From the NCBI GenBank assembly GCA_963664065.1, contig OY760942.1, positions 1,674,001 through 1,738,000 on the forward strand: a stretch of DNA of 64,000 nt, given 5' to 3'. Of this stretch, positions 36,108-45,940 are shown piece by piece. The notes under the pieces are model-generated. The model was given only the letters and a program-made list of their open reading frames with translations, searched no databases and was not told the DNA's origin. This DNA comes from JABDJL01 sp963664065 (lineage in GTDB: Bacteria; Pseudomonadota; Gammaproteobacteria; Xanthomonadales; SZUA-36). The position numbers and the translations under genes are program-made. The number at the start of each line of letters is the position of its first letter. Positions within the stretch are counted from its first letter, which is position 1.

Positions 36108-36507
36108 CTAGCGCAGGCCCCAGACCTTGATATCAGCGCCTTTCCAGCCAAGTGTCCGTGCCTCATAGTGAAAGACGATTTTATCGATCAGTCGTGCGCC
36201 GCCTTCCAGGTCGATTTTACGTGTAACGTCACCTTTTCCAAGTACACGGTTTTTTTCAAAAACCTGCTCCGAACCATTTTCGAAATGAATAACAACGCGT
36301 TTGAGTTCAATCCTGGCTCCGCTCGCCTTGAACTGAACACCCCTGAATGCACCTCGGGATTTTCCGACAGAAATCGTGTCCCTTTCGGTCCGGTCGCTGA
36401 CATGTCTTTCCCCCAGCAACACCCTAGTTCTGGGCTTCGGCATCGAAAGTCAGACCGATACCCGCTATTGATAGAGCGGTTAGTAGAACCATCATTAATC
36501 GTTTCAT
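36108..36507 (-). pseudogene. exported DUF2541-like protein with a frameshift after the signal peptide
   Basis: ATG 36507, behind an AAAGGAG site, encodes a signal peptide (MKRLMMVLLTALSIAGIG, mature start near EAQN), then meets TAG. One base offset away, around 36425, the frame RVLLGERHVSDRTERDT continues through GARIELKRVVIHFENGSEQV to ADIKVWGLR and the stop at 36108. The total span is 400 bases, one more than a whole number of codons, consistent with a single inserted base. The mature part resembles small periplasmic DUF2541 proteins of unknown role. Confidence 0.65.
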
Positions 36508-36682
36508 TTTGTTTTCTCCTTTCAGTGGTGTGTCAAATTATACAAAAAGGGGCCACATCTCGCAGGCCGCGAATTTACGACTTTGAATGCCAGTTGCGGA
36601 CCGAATTGCGCCAGAACGGTGCACTAGTAAGAGTAGTGTGGCGAGATTGTCCTGTAATCCTTTACTGGGCTACCCTGACAAG

Positions 36683-37315
36683 ATGAATGAACTGAGTTCA
36701 ATCCAGGTGCGTGTACTTGCTTGCCTGATGGAGAAAAAAGAAACTACCCCGGACCAGTATCCGTTGACGCTGAATGCTCTGCGCAATGCCTGCAATCAAA
36801 AGTCCTCCCGTAACCCGGTGACTGATTACAGCGAAGGAGAAATCGGCCATACGCTACGGGAACTTGAGAGCCTTGGCCTGGTGCGTGAAGAATGGGGCAC
36901 AAGGGTATCCAAATACGGGCACCTGGCTGGTAAGAAATTGGGGCTGCATCGCAAAGGCATTGCACTGCTCTGCACCCTGATGTTGCGTGGACCGCAAACA
37001 CTTGGTGAACTCAAAACCCATTCCCTTCTCTTATTTGCATTTGATGACCTCGATGATGTCCAGTTCGCCCTTGGTAATCTGCAAAATGACGATCTGCCAC
37101 TGATCACCGACCTGCCCCGTCAAGCTGGACAGAAAGAAGGACGTTACGCTCATCTTTTGTGTGGCGAGCCTGCTATTCCGGAACCCGGCAGGCAGGTTTC
37201 TGTGACACAGGGCTCATCTGGCCACCACGATGCAAGCCTTGAAGCACGGATCAGCGAGTTGGAAGCCGAGTTGAGCGCCGTCAAAGCCCGCTTGTCCGTA
37301 ATCGAGAATAAGTAG
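36683..37315 (+). CDS. YceH-family (DUF480) winged-helix protein
   Basis: 210 residues from ATG 36683. Family signature at the start: VRVLACLMEKKETTPDQYPL and NALRNACNQKSSRNPV, then DYSEGEIGHTLRELES and HRKGIALLCTLMLRGPQTLG, that is, two winged helices. The C-terminus is a coiled coil (LEARISELEAELSAVKARLS). Conserved in gammaproteobacteria; function undefined. Confidence 0.93.
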   Translation: MNELSSIQVRVLACLMEKKETTPDQYPLTLNALRNACNQKSSRNPVTDYSEGEIGHTLRELESLGLVREEWGTRVSKYGHLAGKKLGLHRKGIALLCTLMLRGPQTLGELKTHSLLLFAFDDLDDVQFALGNLQNDDLPLITDLPRQAGQKEGRYAHLLCGEPAIPEPGRQVSVTQGSSGHHDASLEARISELEAELSAVKARLSVIENK

Positions 37316-37348
37316 GAAATTTCCTCCTGTGCCCAAATCATAGCCAGA

Positions 37349-38200
37349 ATGGATCTCCAGCACACCCACAGCTGCAGTGTGTTTCGCTTCGTGGTTGCGG
37401 CCGCCACATGGGTGGTATTGCAGGCCGCTGACGCACAGACGCAGGTAGCCCCTGGTGGTCCGCAGGAAAAATCCGTTCAGCTTTCCCATCAAGCCATTCT
37501 GGTAAAACCGGATTCCGGTGTGCCGGAAGTTTCGACCGCGGAGTTGCAACAAATATTCAAGGATCGCAGTGCGGTAGTGTTGGACACACGCCCCCACCTC
37601 GAGTGGTCTGTCAGCCATATTCCCGGTGCGCTCAATGTGGCTCCAAAACCAGGGGTGCCGATGGCGCTCTACACCTCCGATGTGGCAGAGATCGGCCGGC
37701 TGGTAGACGGGGATAAAGCACAGCCACTGGTGCTGTACTGCAATGGTACATTCTGTGGAAAGAGCAAACGGGTGGCTAAGGAGCTACTCGAGGCAGGATA
37801 TACAAACGTACGCCGCTACCAGCTCGGCGCACCTGTCTGGCGCGCACTGGTTGGGCTGATGGTGATCGAACCGGACGGCGTTCGATATGTGCTTAAAAAC
37901 GACCAGACCGCAGTTTGGATTGATGTTCGTGATCATACAGCGTTTCAGGCGGGCAGCATCCCAGGCGCAAAAAACTTGGCTCGAAGTGGAGTACTCCCAG
38001 GCAAGGATGTGGGGGAAGTCTTTGCGGCGAAGAATGACGGCCGGCTTCCCATGGAAGATCACAACACCAGGATCATAGTCTTCGGCCGGGATGGCGAACA
38101 GGCACGTGAAGTAGCCGAAGCGTTGGTTCGGGAAGCATTCCACAACGTAACGTACTTTGCAGGCACTTACGGGGAACTTAAAGAATCAATAAATAAATGA
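37349..38200 (+). CDS. periplasmic tandem rhodanese protein
   Basis: 283 residues with a signal peptide ending LQAADAQ. The first rhodanese domain (VVLDTRPHLEWSVSHIPGAL) has the catalytic loop YCNGTFCGKSKR with its Cys. The second (AVWIDVRDHTAFQAGSIPGA) has FGRDGEQAR where the active-site loop should be and no Cys, so it is a non-catalytic module. Likely role: sulfur transfer or binding in the periplasm. Confidence 0.85.
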   Translation: MDLQHTHSCSVFRFVVAAATWVVLQAADAQTQVAPGGPQEKSVQLSHQAILVKPDSGVPEVSTAELQQIFKDRSAVVLDTRPHLEWSVSHIPGALNVAPKPGVPMALYTSDVAEIGRLVDGDKAQPLVLYCNGTFCGKSKRVAKELLEAGYTNVRRYQLGAPVWRALVGLMVIEPDGVRYVLKNDQTAVWIDVRDHTAFQAGSIPGAKNLARSGVLPGKDVGEVFAAKNDGRLPMEDHNTRIIVFGRDGEQAREVAEALVREAFHNVTYFAGTYGELKESINK

Positions 38201-38308
38201 TCCTTGAACGACTACCTCTGTGCCTAAGTTAAAGTGTTGCGTCGGCCGGTTGAATCGACGGCCATTGGCCGACATTCAGAGCGGAGCTTCAAGAGCCGCC
38301 AATTCACG

Positions 38309-38476
38309 TCAAAGCAAAAACAGATTTATTCTCCTATAATCAAAATCAGAGGTCATAAGTTTCCGCACATACATTGCTGGCGGTATTAGCCCCAAAGCAT
38401 CATGCGGTCGGTATTCGTTGTAGATCTTTTCCCATTCCTCGGTAATCTCCCTGACCTGTTCTAGCGTCGAGAACAG
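38309..38476 (-). mobile_element. 3' remnant of another IS3-type transposase gene
   Basis: The minus-strand frame reads LFSTLEQVREITEEWEKIYN then EYRPHDALGLIPPAMYVRKL and stops at 38309. This is the usual C-terminal end of IS3-family OrfB (EWxxxYNxxRPHxALGxxxPxxY). It is not the 1504-bp element found elsewhere here. The upstream part is gone, and no terminal repeat was identified. Confidence 0.75.
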
Positions 38477-38533
38477 GCGGCTACCGCAGCCGCAACAAAT
38501 CCTGAAGTCCTCTTCACGGCTATCAATAATGCT

Positions 38534-40207
38534 TTATAGATCCACGTCAGCTGTTGCCCATGCCAGTTCCAGATCTGCTTCAACCGTTTCGGCCTCTTTT
38601 GTCTGACCCTGCTCCCTGAGCGCAATTGCCAGGCCATGCAGGGACCAGCCGTTTATGGGAAAGTGACTCAGTTCATCACGAAACGCCTGTTCAGCCTCGG
38701 CATAGCGGCCAGCAGCCAACAACACGGCGCCGAGATCCTGGCGGGCCGGGACCGTCCATTCCGGTGGCTCTCCATACAACAACAGGTCTTCACGTTGTAC
38801 CGCTTTCTGCAGATGGGCGACCGCAGTATCAAATCGCCCGGCTCCGGCATCAACCCAGCCAGCCAGGACACTTTCCGCCACAGCCAGTAAATCTGCAGAG
38901 CGGTTAAATTCCATTTTGATACCCTCAAGGCCGTCACCACTCATTTGGAACTGCAGTTGTTCAAGTTCAGCTGCAGCTGCTGCGATATCACCCTTTGCGG
39001 CCAGTGCGCGGCCTCGTGCGTAATGCCAGATTGCTTTTGCGTGCGCTTGCGTGTCCGGCGGTGCATCTGCAGAGAGTAATTCATCCCATCTTGCGAACCG
39101 GATGCGGACCAGCAGCGGCCGGATAGACCAGTGCTGAAGGAAATCCATTCCTGGCGCGCCAAAAAGCTCTTGGGGAAGCAAGCTTGTAACCGTCTCAGCT
39201 GCACCGATTGCGTCCTTACTGCGGCCGATCATCATGGCTGCGAAGGCCAGGAAGTCATAATTATGCGGGTAGTAGCCAGCTGTATACATGCCCATGGCCG
39301 GGTTCTGATCCTGGATGTAGGTCTCATCCGCGTGGATTGCGTGTTCATTCATCTTCACCGCGTCAAGATAGCGCCCGACCCGAATGTATATGTGCCCCGG
39401 CATGTGAACCAGGTGCCCGGCACCTGGCATCAGACCTGCCAGCCGTTCGGCGCATTCCACCGCCCGTTCCGGATAAAGTTTTTCCACCGCGTGGATGTAA
39501 AAATGGCAAGCACCCGGGTGCCTTTCATTCACGGCGGTCACGCTTTCGAGGGCGGACAGAGCATCGGCAATACCGGGGTGCGGGCTGCCGTCCTCAGCCC
39601 AATAGTCCCAGGGCCGCAAATCCATTAGTGATTCGGCATACAACACAGCAATTTCGGGGTCATCCGGATAATCCGTTGCCAGGATAGCCATCGCATCCGC
39701 ATAAGCCTGGTCAAGTTGCGACCGGTCATCAGGAGGAATTGCGGCGTAACGAACCGAAAGAGCATCGATCAGCGCCTGCTCACGCACATCGGCGTGTTCT
39801 CTTTGCGCCAACGCGCCTTGCAAAGCAGCGTAGGCTGCAACACCGGAAGGCGCGTCCATAGCCAGGTTGATGTTCGGTCCCCATGCCATGGCTTCACCCC
39901 ACCAGCACATGGCGCATTCAGGGTCCAGGCGTTGGGCTTCCCTGAATGCGCGGACACTTTCAGCGTGATTGAACGCGTAGTAAAGCCTCAATCCCTGGTC
40001 AAAATAGGCTTGTGCTTCCGGTACGCTGGTACTGATCGCATAGTGATGGTCACCCAGGTTGTCGTACAACGGTACGCTGCCACCGGCTTCGGGTGTTTCA
40101 CGTGAGTTTGCGAGATGCTCAGGTTCGGCCTCGTGCTGGCCACATGCAGCGAGACTGACCAGGAATGGGATGATTAGGATCGGTAGCAGTTGCCGTTGCA
40201 TGCGCAT
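38534..40207 (-). CDS. TPR-repeat lipoprotein
   Basis: 557 residues. The lipoprotein signal ends at the lipobox LAAC (residues ~19-22), so it is anchored to a membrane facing the periplasm. TPR-like units follow: AYFDQGLRLYYAFNHAESVR, EAQRLDPECAMCWWGEAMAW, then later AVKMNEHAIHADETY and AEQAFRDELSHFPINGWSLH. The CAMCWWGEA block is a mark of a conserved family of uncharacterised TPR proteins. Divergent from the TPR fragment at 40190, their 5' ends overlapping. Confidence 0.8.
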   Translation of the reverse strand: MRMQRQLLPILIIPFLVSLAACGQHEAEPEHLANSRETPEAGGSVPLYDNLGDHHYAISTSVPEAQAYFDQGLRLYYAFNHAESVRAFREAQRLDPECAMCWWGEAMAWGPNINLAMDAPSGVAAYAALQGALAQREHADVREQALIDALSVRYAAIPPDDRSQLDQAYADAMAILATDYPDDPEIAVLYAESLMDLRPWDYWAEDGSPHPGIADALSALESVTAVNERHPGACHFYIHAVEKLYPERAVECAERLAGLMPGAGHLVHMPGHIYIRVGRYLDAVKMNEHAIHADETYIQDQNPAMGMYTAGYYPHNYDFLAFAAMMIGRSKDAIGAAETVTSLLPQELFGAPGMDFLQHWSIRPLLVRIRFARWDELLSADAPPDTQAHAKAIWHYARGRALAAKGDIAAAAAELEQLQFQMSGDGLEGIKMEFNRSADLLAVAESVLAGWVDAGAGRFDTAVAHLQKAVQREDLLLYGEPPEWTVPARQDLGAVLLAAGRYAEAEQAFRDELSHFPINGWSLHGLAIALREQGQTKEAETVEADLELAWATADVDL

Positions 40208-40795
40208 GGTGATTCCCTTAATACATTAATGAAACCGGGTTCAATAGCTTTGAGCCGGCTGGCTGAATCATATATGAAAATTCGAAAACAGGGGGATGAT
40301 GAAAAGGCCCTGCAATGGGAGCGGCTGGCCATGGAACTCGGAATGCGTTATCAAAGGGAGTACCTGATTCTGGTCTACGCCCGGCAGGGTGATACGGAAA
40401 CCGCACTGGAACTGGCCCGCTTATGGGCAGCGAACCATGGCATGCCCGAGGTGGAAGCCCCGAATATTCTCAAGGCCATGGTCGGTGGCCGGAACGAAAT
40501 GTACGAACAAGCCACCGACGGCGCCCTGGCCAGCGGCCAGCTGCCGTTGGGCCAGGCGATCTGGAACTACGTCGCGAGTGGCGCAGAAGAAGACAAGGTA
40601 TTCGCACTGGTCAGTGAAGCCATGCAAGCCGGAAAACTTAACCAGATTGCACTGTTTTTTCCGCCTGCGGCACGTTACCGGCAGGACCCGCGTTTCCTGG
40701 AATTGACGAAGGAACTCGGCCTTATTGAATACTGGCAAAGCGTTGAACTGCCGGATTTCTGTGCTGAAGAAATAATTACCGGCTTGTGCGAATAG
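40190..40795 (+). pseudogene. C-terminal TPR half of a CadC/adenylate-cyclase-like TPR regulator
   Basis: Homology starts near 40229 and runs to TAG 40793-40795. The end DPRFLELTKELGLIEYWQSV then ELPDFCAEE is the characteristic C-terminus of TPR proteins whose N-terminus carries a membrane helix and an IAVLPF-type domain. The N-terminal half is absent, and the frame begins inside the divergent lipoprotein gene, so the gene has been truncated. The next gene (40944) is the N-terminal half of a paralogue. Confidence 0.6.
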
Positions 40796-40943
40796 GTTTC
40801 ATCTTTAATGTTGCCCGCTTGTTCCAGACCTGGAAACCAACCAAATCCAGCCAAATTAGTATTTTAGAGAATGAGTGTAAATGTTTGAATTAATGAATCA
40901 CTTAGCCCAGACTGGCCCAAAACTTTTTGGATAATCAATAACA

Positions 40944-41310
40944 ATGAGTATTTTCGAACAACTCAAGAAACGCAGGGTATTCACCACTGCAGCCATCTAT
41001 ATCCCCGGAGCCTGGCTGGTGGCGGAGATCATACTGGCGTTCATGGACCGCTTTGATGCGCCGGTCTGGGCTGGCGACATGGTCTCGATGCTGTTTTTAC
41101 TGGGTTTTCCGGTGGCGCTGCTGCTGTCCTGGCTATTCGATGTTTCCAGTGATGGTGTAAAACGCGCATCACCCGGAACGCCAATGGGAATCATCACTTT
41201 GTTGGCTTCCGGCCTGTTCCTGAGTGTAGGTGCGTATATTTCCTACCAGGTATTCTCGGGCCGGCTCGATGAAATCCGCATTGCCATTTTGCCGTTGAAA
41301 ACCAATGCAA
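40944..41310 (+). pseudogene. N-terminal half of a membrane-anchored TPR/FlgO-like regulator, cut by an IS1595-type element
   Basis: ATG 40944 reads MSIFEQLKKRRVFTTAAIYI, then GAWLVAEI, two to three helices, SSDGVKRASPGTPMG and RIAILPLKT. This is the start of a widespread family with an N-terminal membrane segment, an IAVLPF-type domain and C-terminal TPRs. At 41311 the frame enters the IS inverted repeat and ends eight codons later, so the periplasmic TPR part is missing. Confidence 0.75.
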
Positions 41311-41346
41311 TGGTAATTATGCCCTTAACGAAATGACAGGGATCCG

Positions 41347-41526
41347 CTAAGATTCCTTCATGCCCTTAAATAATCCCGTCTTTTCAATGCCTTTGTTGTT
41401 TTCGGCAACCGCTTTATCGATAGCCTTCATGGTGCGTTTCCCGACGATTTTCTCCATGAAGTCATGGTCGGGGAGATTGTGGGTGCTCTTGGGCAACCGT
41501 CGTTTCTTCTTGGGAGCTTGAGTCAT
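41347..41526 (-). CDS. basic 59-residue passenger protein of the IS1595-type element
   Basis: MTQAPKKKRRLPKSTHNLPD opens the protein, followed by HDFMEKIVGKRTMKAID and KTGLFKGMKES. It is very Lys-rich, perhaps nucleic-acid binding. Its ATG (41526-41524) overlaps the transposase ATG on the other strand (CATG), so at least one of the two start choices may be further in. Presumably an element-specific accessory; family not recognised. Confidence 0.45.
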   Translation of the reverse strand: MTQAPKKKRRLPKSTHNLPDHDFMEKIVGKRTMKAIDKAVAENNKGIEKTGLFKGMKES

Positions 41527-42419
41527 GACTGATGTAAACCTTTTTTCGTTAATGGATCGGTTCAATTGCGATGAGAATTGCCGCGAGATCCTAGAAGATA
41601 TCCGCTGGCCCGATGGCCCTTTCTGCTCTCGGTGCGGCGCGATTGACTCCCGTGAACTTCCCGATGGGGGGCAAGTACTACTGCCGTTCATGCGGCTACC
41701 AGTTCACGGTGACGAGCGGGACCATCATGCACGATTCGCACCTGCCGTTGCGCAAGTGGTTCGCCGCCATCTATCTGATGTGCGAGTCCAAGAAGGGCAT
41801 GTCCGCCAACCAACTCAAGCGCACACTCGGGGTGACCTACCGTACAGCTTGGCACCTCTGCCACCGCATCCGTGAGGCTATGGGTAACGACCCGCTCACC
41901 GGCCCGGTGCTGGTTGGCGTCGTTGAGGTCGATGAAACGCTTGTGGGCGGCAAGGTGAAGGGCAAGGGACGCCGCTACACGGGCAACAAGACCATCGTCG
42001 CCGGCGCCATCCAGCGCGAGGGTGAGGTCCGCTTGGAACAGATCCCGGACGTGAAGAAGAAAACCCTGCATGACTTCATCGGGCGCACCGTCAAGGACGA
42101 AGCCGAAGCCATCTATACCGACGAACTCAAGTCCTACCTCGGCATCGCCGACGCCGACACCCGCCACGAAACGGTCAACCACTCGATCGAGGAGTGGGTC
42201 GTAGGCGATGTCCACACCAACGGTATCGAGGGCGTGTGGAGTCTTTTCAAGCGTTCGATCGTCGGGACCTTCCATAAGATGAGCCGCAAGCATATGGACC
42301 GCTACCTTGAAGAACTGGAGTGGCGATTCAACAATCGTGACAACCGCCACATCTTCCACGATACGTTGGAGCGGATTATGAACACTGGAAACCTCACCTA
42401 TCGTGAATTGGTGGCATAG
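41525..42419 (+). pseudogene. IS1595-family transposase (frameshifted)
   Basis: The N-terminal zinc ribbon begins in one frame (FNCDENCREILEDIRWPDGP, FCSRCGAIDSRELPDGG) and continues in the next (GGKYYCRSCGYQFTVTSGTI, MHDSHLPLRKWF). The switch falls in a run of six G at about 41664-41669; five G would keep one frame. The DDE-type core follows: VVEVDETLVGGK, AIYTDELKSYLG, and NGIEGVWSLFKRS with the ISXO2 ending YLEELEWRFNNRDN. The element is probably inactive unless the shift is programmed or a base-calling error. Confidence 0.8.
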
Positions 42420-42436
42420 CATATTGGTTCATTTTG

Positions 42437-42949
42437 CTACCCATCACCCGCAATCCGCCTAATAGCTTCATCACACCCAAATTCTTCCAAGTAGGTCTCT
42501 GCTTGGCAGGCTCGTTTATACACTGTGTCAAGGAGGTCGCCTCCCTTTAGGTCTCCTCCGAGGAGCCCCATTTCCTTAAGCTCCCGGAAAACAATATTAA
42601 ACTTCTCTCTTTTGGCGGTGGTGCCTTCCCCTGGGCTCCTAAGAAACTTTTTAACATAATCAAGTCTGCGCAGTGCCTCGTCCCGCCGTCGCAGTTCGTC
42701 TGCCTGTCGCTGCCGCAGTGCTTCTTGTTGCTGCGCGGTCTGTTCTCTCCGCCATTTTTTGTAATCGGCCATCCACCGGTCGAAAAACATTGACAGAGCA
42801 GCCAGCCCGGACCCAAACCCAAGAATGGTAAGAAACGGCGCCACCGCCGGCCAGAACTGCGTCATCATGTCACGAGTCCCGAGAAAGCCAACAAGTGCTT
42901 CCTCCACAAAAACAAGCAAGCACCATCGGAGCCACCGCGGAAAATCCAT
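42437..42949 (-). CDS. passenger membrane/coiled-coil protein of the IS1595-type element
   Basis: 170 residues: two hydrophobic segments (LLVFVEEALVGFLGTR region and FLTILGFGSGLAALSMFF), then a long Gln/Arg/Glu-rich coiled coil (EQTAQQQEALRQRQADELRR) and a C-terminal helical part KRACQAETYLEEFGCDEAIR. It lies inside the inverted repeats on the strand opposite the transposase. Not recognised; a cargo gene carried with the element. Confidence 0.5.
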   Translation of the reverse strand: MDFPRWLRWCLLVFVEEALVGFLGTRDMMTQFWPAVAPFLTILGFGSGLAALSMFFDRWMADYKKWRREQTAQQQEALRQRQADELRRRDEALRRLDYVKKFLRSPGEGTTAKREKFNIVFRELKEMGLLGGDLKGGDLLDTVYKRACQAETYLEEFGCDEAIRRIAGDG

Positions 42950-42998
42950 CCGGGCACACTAGCCCCCTCAGTATATTTCGTCAAGGGCATAATTACCA

Positions 42999-45837
42999 AT
43001 GGATTGGGTGGCGTGAATTCCGGTGGATCAGGCTCAGGAATCGGCAGATCTGGGACAATCTGGATGCTGGCGTCAAAGAGCAGATTCAGAATCTCAGGTG
43101 AACTGTCGGTAACTTCAAGCGTGAACCGGAAAGTCCCCGACGCGGTGGGAATTCCGGATATACCAATATTACAACCGTTTAGGAACAGTCCCGGCGGCAG
43201 GCCGCCGCCTCCTTCAGTGCAGAAATACGGGGCTGTTCCGCCATCAAAGCCGGTTGGTACCGAGTAAGGATGGCCGACCGCACCGGGTGGGAAAGAGGTT
43301 TCGCGTGCCAGCAGCCCGCTGGGATTGATATTGATATTCATCTGGCCGGTCGCTGAGTTGCCCAGAGCATCTGTTACCGTGGCGTTGAATCCGAAAGATC
43401 CTTCCAGCGTAGGCAGGCCGCCAATAAAACCAGTTGGCTGGAGGTGCAGTCCTGGCGGCAGGCCGGAAGGAATAGTCCAAAGCAACGGCCCATTGCCGCT
43501 GGTGGCAAACAACTGGATGGAATATGCCGTCTCCAGCACACCGTCCGGCAGCAGCTGATCAACTTCAAGCAGGCCACCGGGATTCACCTGAAAATCATAA
43601 GCCCGGAAACCGGTATTGCCCTGATCATCGACAGCGCTAATCTGTACCGGAAAGCTGCCCTCGGTCTGTGGCGTCCCCTTGATCGTATCCACAACCAGGT
43701 CCAGGCCGGGCGGCAGGGCATCAAAGTTGAAAGCAAATGGCGGTACACCGTTTAATGATTCCACCACCTGGGAATATGGAACGCCAGCTGTTGCGGGCGG
43801 AAGCGTTTCAGGATTGATCACCAGCACGGTTTCAACCTGTAACAGATAGTCCCTCGACACACTCTGTGGCCCGGGTATTTTCAGTGAATCCTCGATATCA
43901 ACTGAAACGCTGTGAAGTCCGGCACGCGCCGGCGTACCGCTCAGTGTTGCGGTACGGCCATCGACGCTCCAGTCCAGCCCATCTATATCTTCTATAAGAC
44001 CGAAGCTAATGGGTTCAACACCGCCTAATGCATCAAATTCCTGTGAATATTCCTGTTGGGCACTGGCCGGGGGCAGTTGTAGCTCTGCGGGAACCAGACT
44101 GAGCGTTTCCACAACTTCGGTTATCGCGGTCGAAGCATTATTACCCTCGTCAGGATCTGGTAAAGAGGAACTTACTGTCGCGGTGTTGCTGACCTGCCTG
44201 CCGGTCTCGCCGGAGACTTCAAATCGCATGGTCAAATTGACCCCGGCGCCGGCAGCCAGGTCTCCCAGATTACACTTGATGAAATTTGCACTGGATGAAA
44301 CAGGCCTCGGCCTGGAAGGGAACCTGGTTTTACCGCCAGTTCTGGTCAGACTTGAAACGCCCATCAAGAGTCCACAATCCAGGTCGAATGGCTGCACTTC
44401 CAACAATTCCAGGCCATCGGTCCGTTTATCTTCCAGAATTGAGGACGTGGCAGTTTGCGGCCCAAGGTTGGTAATTGTGACCTGAAACTCTAGCGGCTTG
44501 CCCGTGAACGCGTATGAAGTCGCCACGGTCTTGTTCACAACCAGGTCAGCTGAGGCCACCACATCGGTCAAATCGGTGGCGCTGTTATTGGATGGGTTTT
44601 CGTCAGTGATACCGTTGGGCATGGCCACAATTGCGGTATTCTGCAGGTTGCCCGTATAGCTTTTATCGATGGTCGCGGTAAGTGTGTATACCAGTGTGCC
44701 AGCCGGTTGCAATGTAACGAGGTCTGCAATATCACCTGTTCCGGAGACGCTGCAAGCAGAGCCCGCAGAAGGCGTGCAAGTCCAGGTGGCATTGAGCAGC
44801 GGTTCCGGCAGAGAATCATTGATCATGGCGCCGGTGATCAGCGTGCTTCCGGCATTGCTCACCCTGATCGTATAAGAAATTTCCTCGCCTGAATGAGCGG
44901 TGGCCAGTCCGTCACCCTTGGTGGTCTGCAGGTCAAAGCTGTCCGGGCTCAACACCTCTATGGTGGCTGAGCCGCTGTTATTGCCGGTATTGGTATCGAC
45001 ATCACCCACATCAGCAACCACGTTCGCAATGTTGGTGATAGAGCTCAAAGCGCCCAAATCCACCTCAACCGTTATGCTAAAGCTTACCGAGCTACCCGCA
45101 GGAATATCGACCAGGTCGTCTATATCGCCAATTCCACTGCCAGGACAGGTTCCGCTCGACCCTGGGTCACAGACCCAGCTTACATCGACCAGTTCTGAGG
45201 GCAGGTTATCGACAACCCGCGCGTCGAAGGCATCTGTGGGGCCTGCGTTGCTGACCACCAGGGTATAGTTAAATGAATCCCCTTCAATAGCCGTGGCCAC
45301 GCTGGCCATCTTGGTCATGGAAAGATCCACTTCAAACGTTGGGTCTACCTGGCAAATGAAGTCATAGCTTGCCGGGCTGGGGATATTGATGCCGTTGTGT
45401 GAACAATCCACGGTGCCGATAAAGGTACCGGCTATAGAAGCATCACAGATAATCGCCACAGGATGCGGTGGTGCCGTGTCCGACAGGAAGAAAGCGCCAT
45501 TGGATACGGAAAACTGGGGATCACTGCCGAGTTTGACCCCACAAAAACCGTTAAGGGCCGAACCCGGATCGCCGTTATTGGTAACGTCAATATTAAACGT
45601 TGGGTCTATGCCGCCCTCAAAGACAGTCAAGAGAGAAATGGTGGATCCCGGGGGCGGGGTCGAGCTGTAAGCGGGATCGGGCGCCAGAACAGAAATAGAG
45701 GACGCACCGGAGAACGCGGCTGAGTGGTCGATCTGATCGCTGCTGTTGCCGTCGGCGTTGCTGTCCTCAGTAGAGGCAGACACTGCCAGCAGTGCTAGCA
45801 CTGCAAAGGTGAAACGCCTGCTGGTGGAGCTTGTCAT
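42999..45837 (-). pseudogene. large secreted DUF11 and Ig-like repeat protein, C-terminus cut by IS
   Basis: From ATG 45837 (MTSSTSRRFTFAVLALLAVS, a signal peptide; an upstream in-frame extension is unlikely) there are about 946 codons up to the IS edge. Three to four DUF11 units (VVSNAGPTDAFDARVVDNLP, ISYTIRVSNAGSTLITGAMI, FQVTITNLGPQTATSSILED) are followed by at least four putative-Ig (He_PIG-like) units (ATAGVPYSQVVESLNGVPPF, ETAYSIQLFATSGNGPLLWT). The final residues before 42999 (PEPDPPEFTPPNP) run into the IS inverted repeat. Likely a surface or extracellular structural protein; the original end is lost. Confidence 0.8.
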
Positions 45838-45940
45838 GTCCAATACCGCGTATGTGCGTGCAGCGCGCAAAACCGTCCCGCTATAGCAACGGCTATAGCT
45901 GTCACCGGGTATGTCTCACTTTTCATTGTTGTTGCGCAGC

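Larger units (their letters stand above)
41311..42998 (+). mobile_element. IS1595-family (ISXO2-like) element with passenger ORFs
   Basis: 1688 bp bounded by inverted repeats TGGTAATTATGCCCTT at 41311 and its complement ending at 42998 (A/G mismatch at position 17, then ACGAAAT). It carries a frameshifted DDE transposase on the plus strand and two minus-strand passenger ORFs. The 8 bases on either side (CAATGCAA and ATGGATTG) do not match. The left flank is a TPR-regulator start and the right flank the end of a DUF11/Ig-repeat gene, two unrelated genes. The element therefore sits at a deletion or rearrangement joint. Confidence 0.8.

Noticed and set aside
41525..42419. Programmed frameshift in the IS1595-type transposase
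   Set aside because: A run of six G could slip, but the shift splits the zinc ribbon and nothing else supports programming; a mutation or base-calling error is simpler.
45838..45940. CTATAG repeat pair near 45893 as an operator
   Set aside because: Two hexamers 6 bases apart upstream of a gene are easily chance; no regulator links to them.
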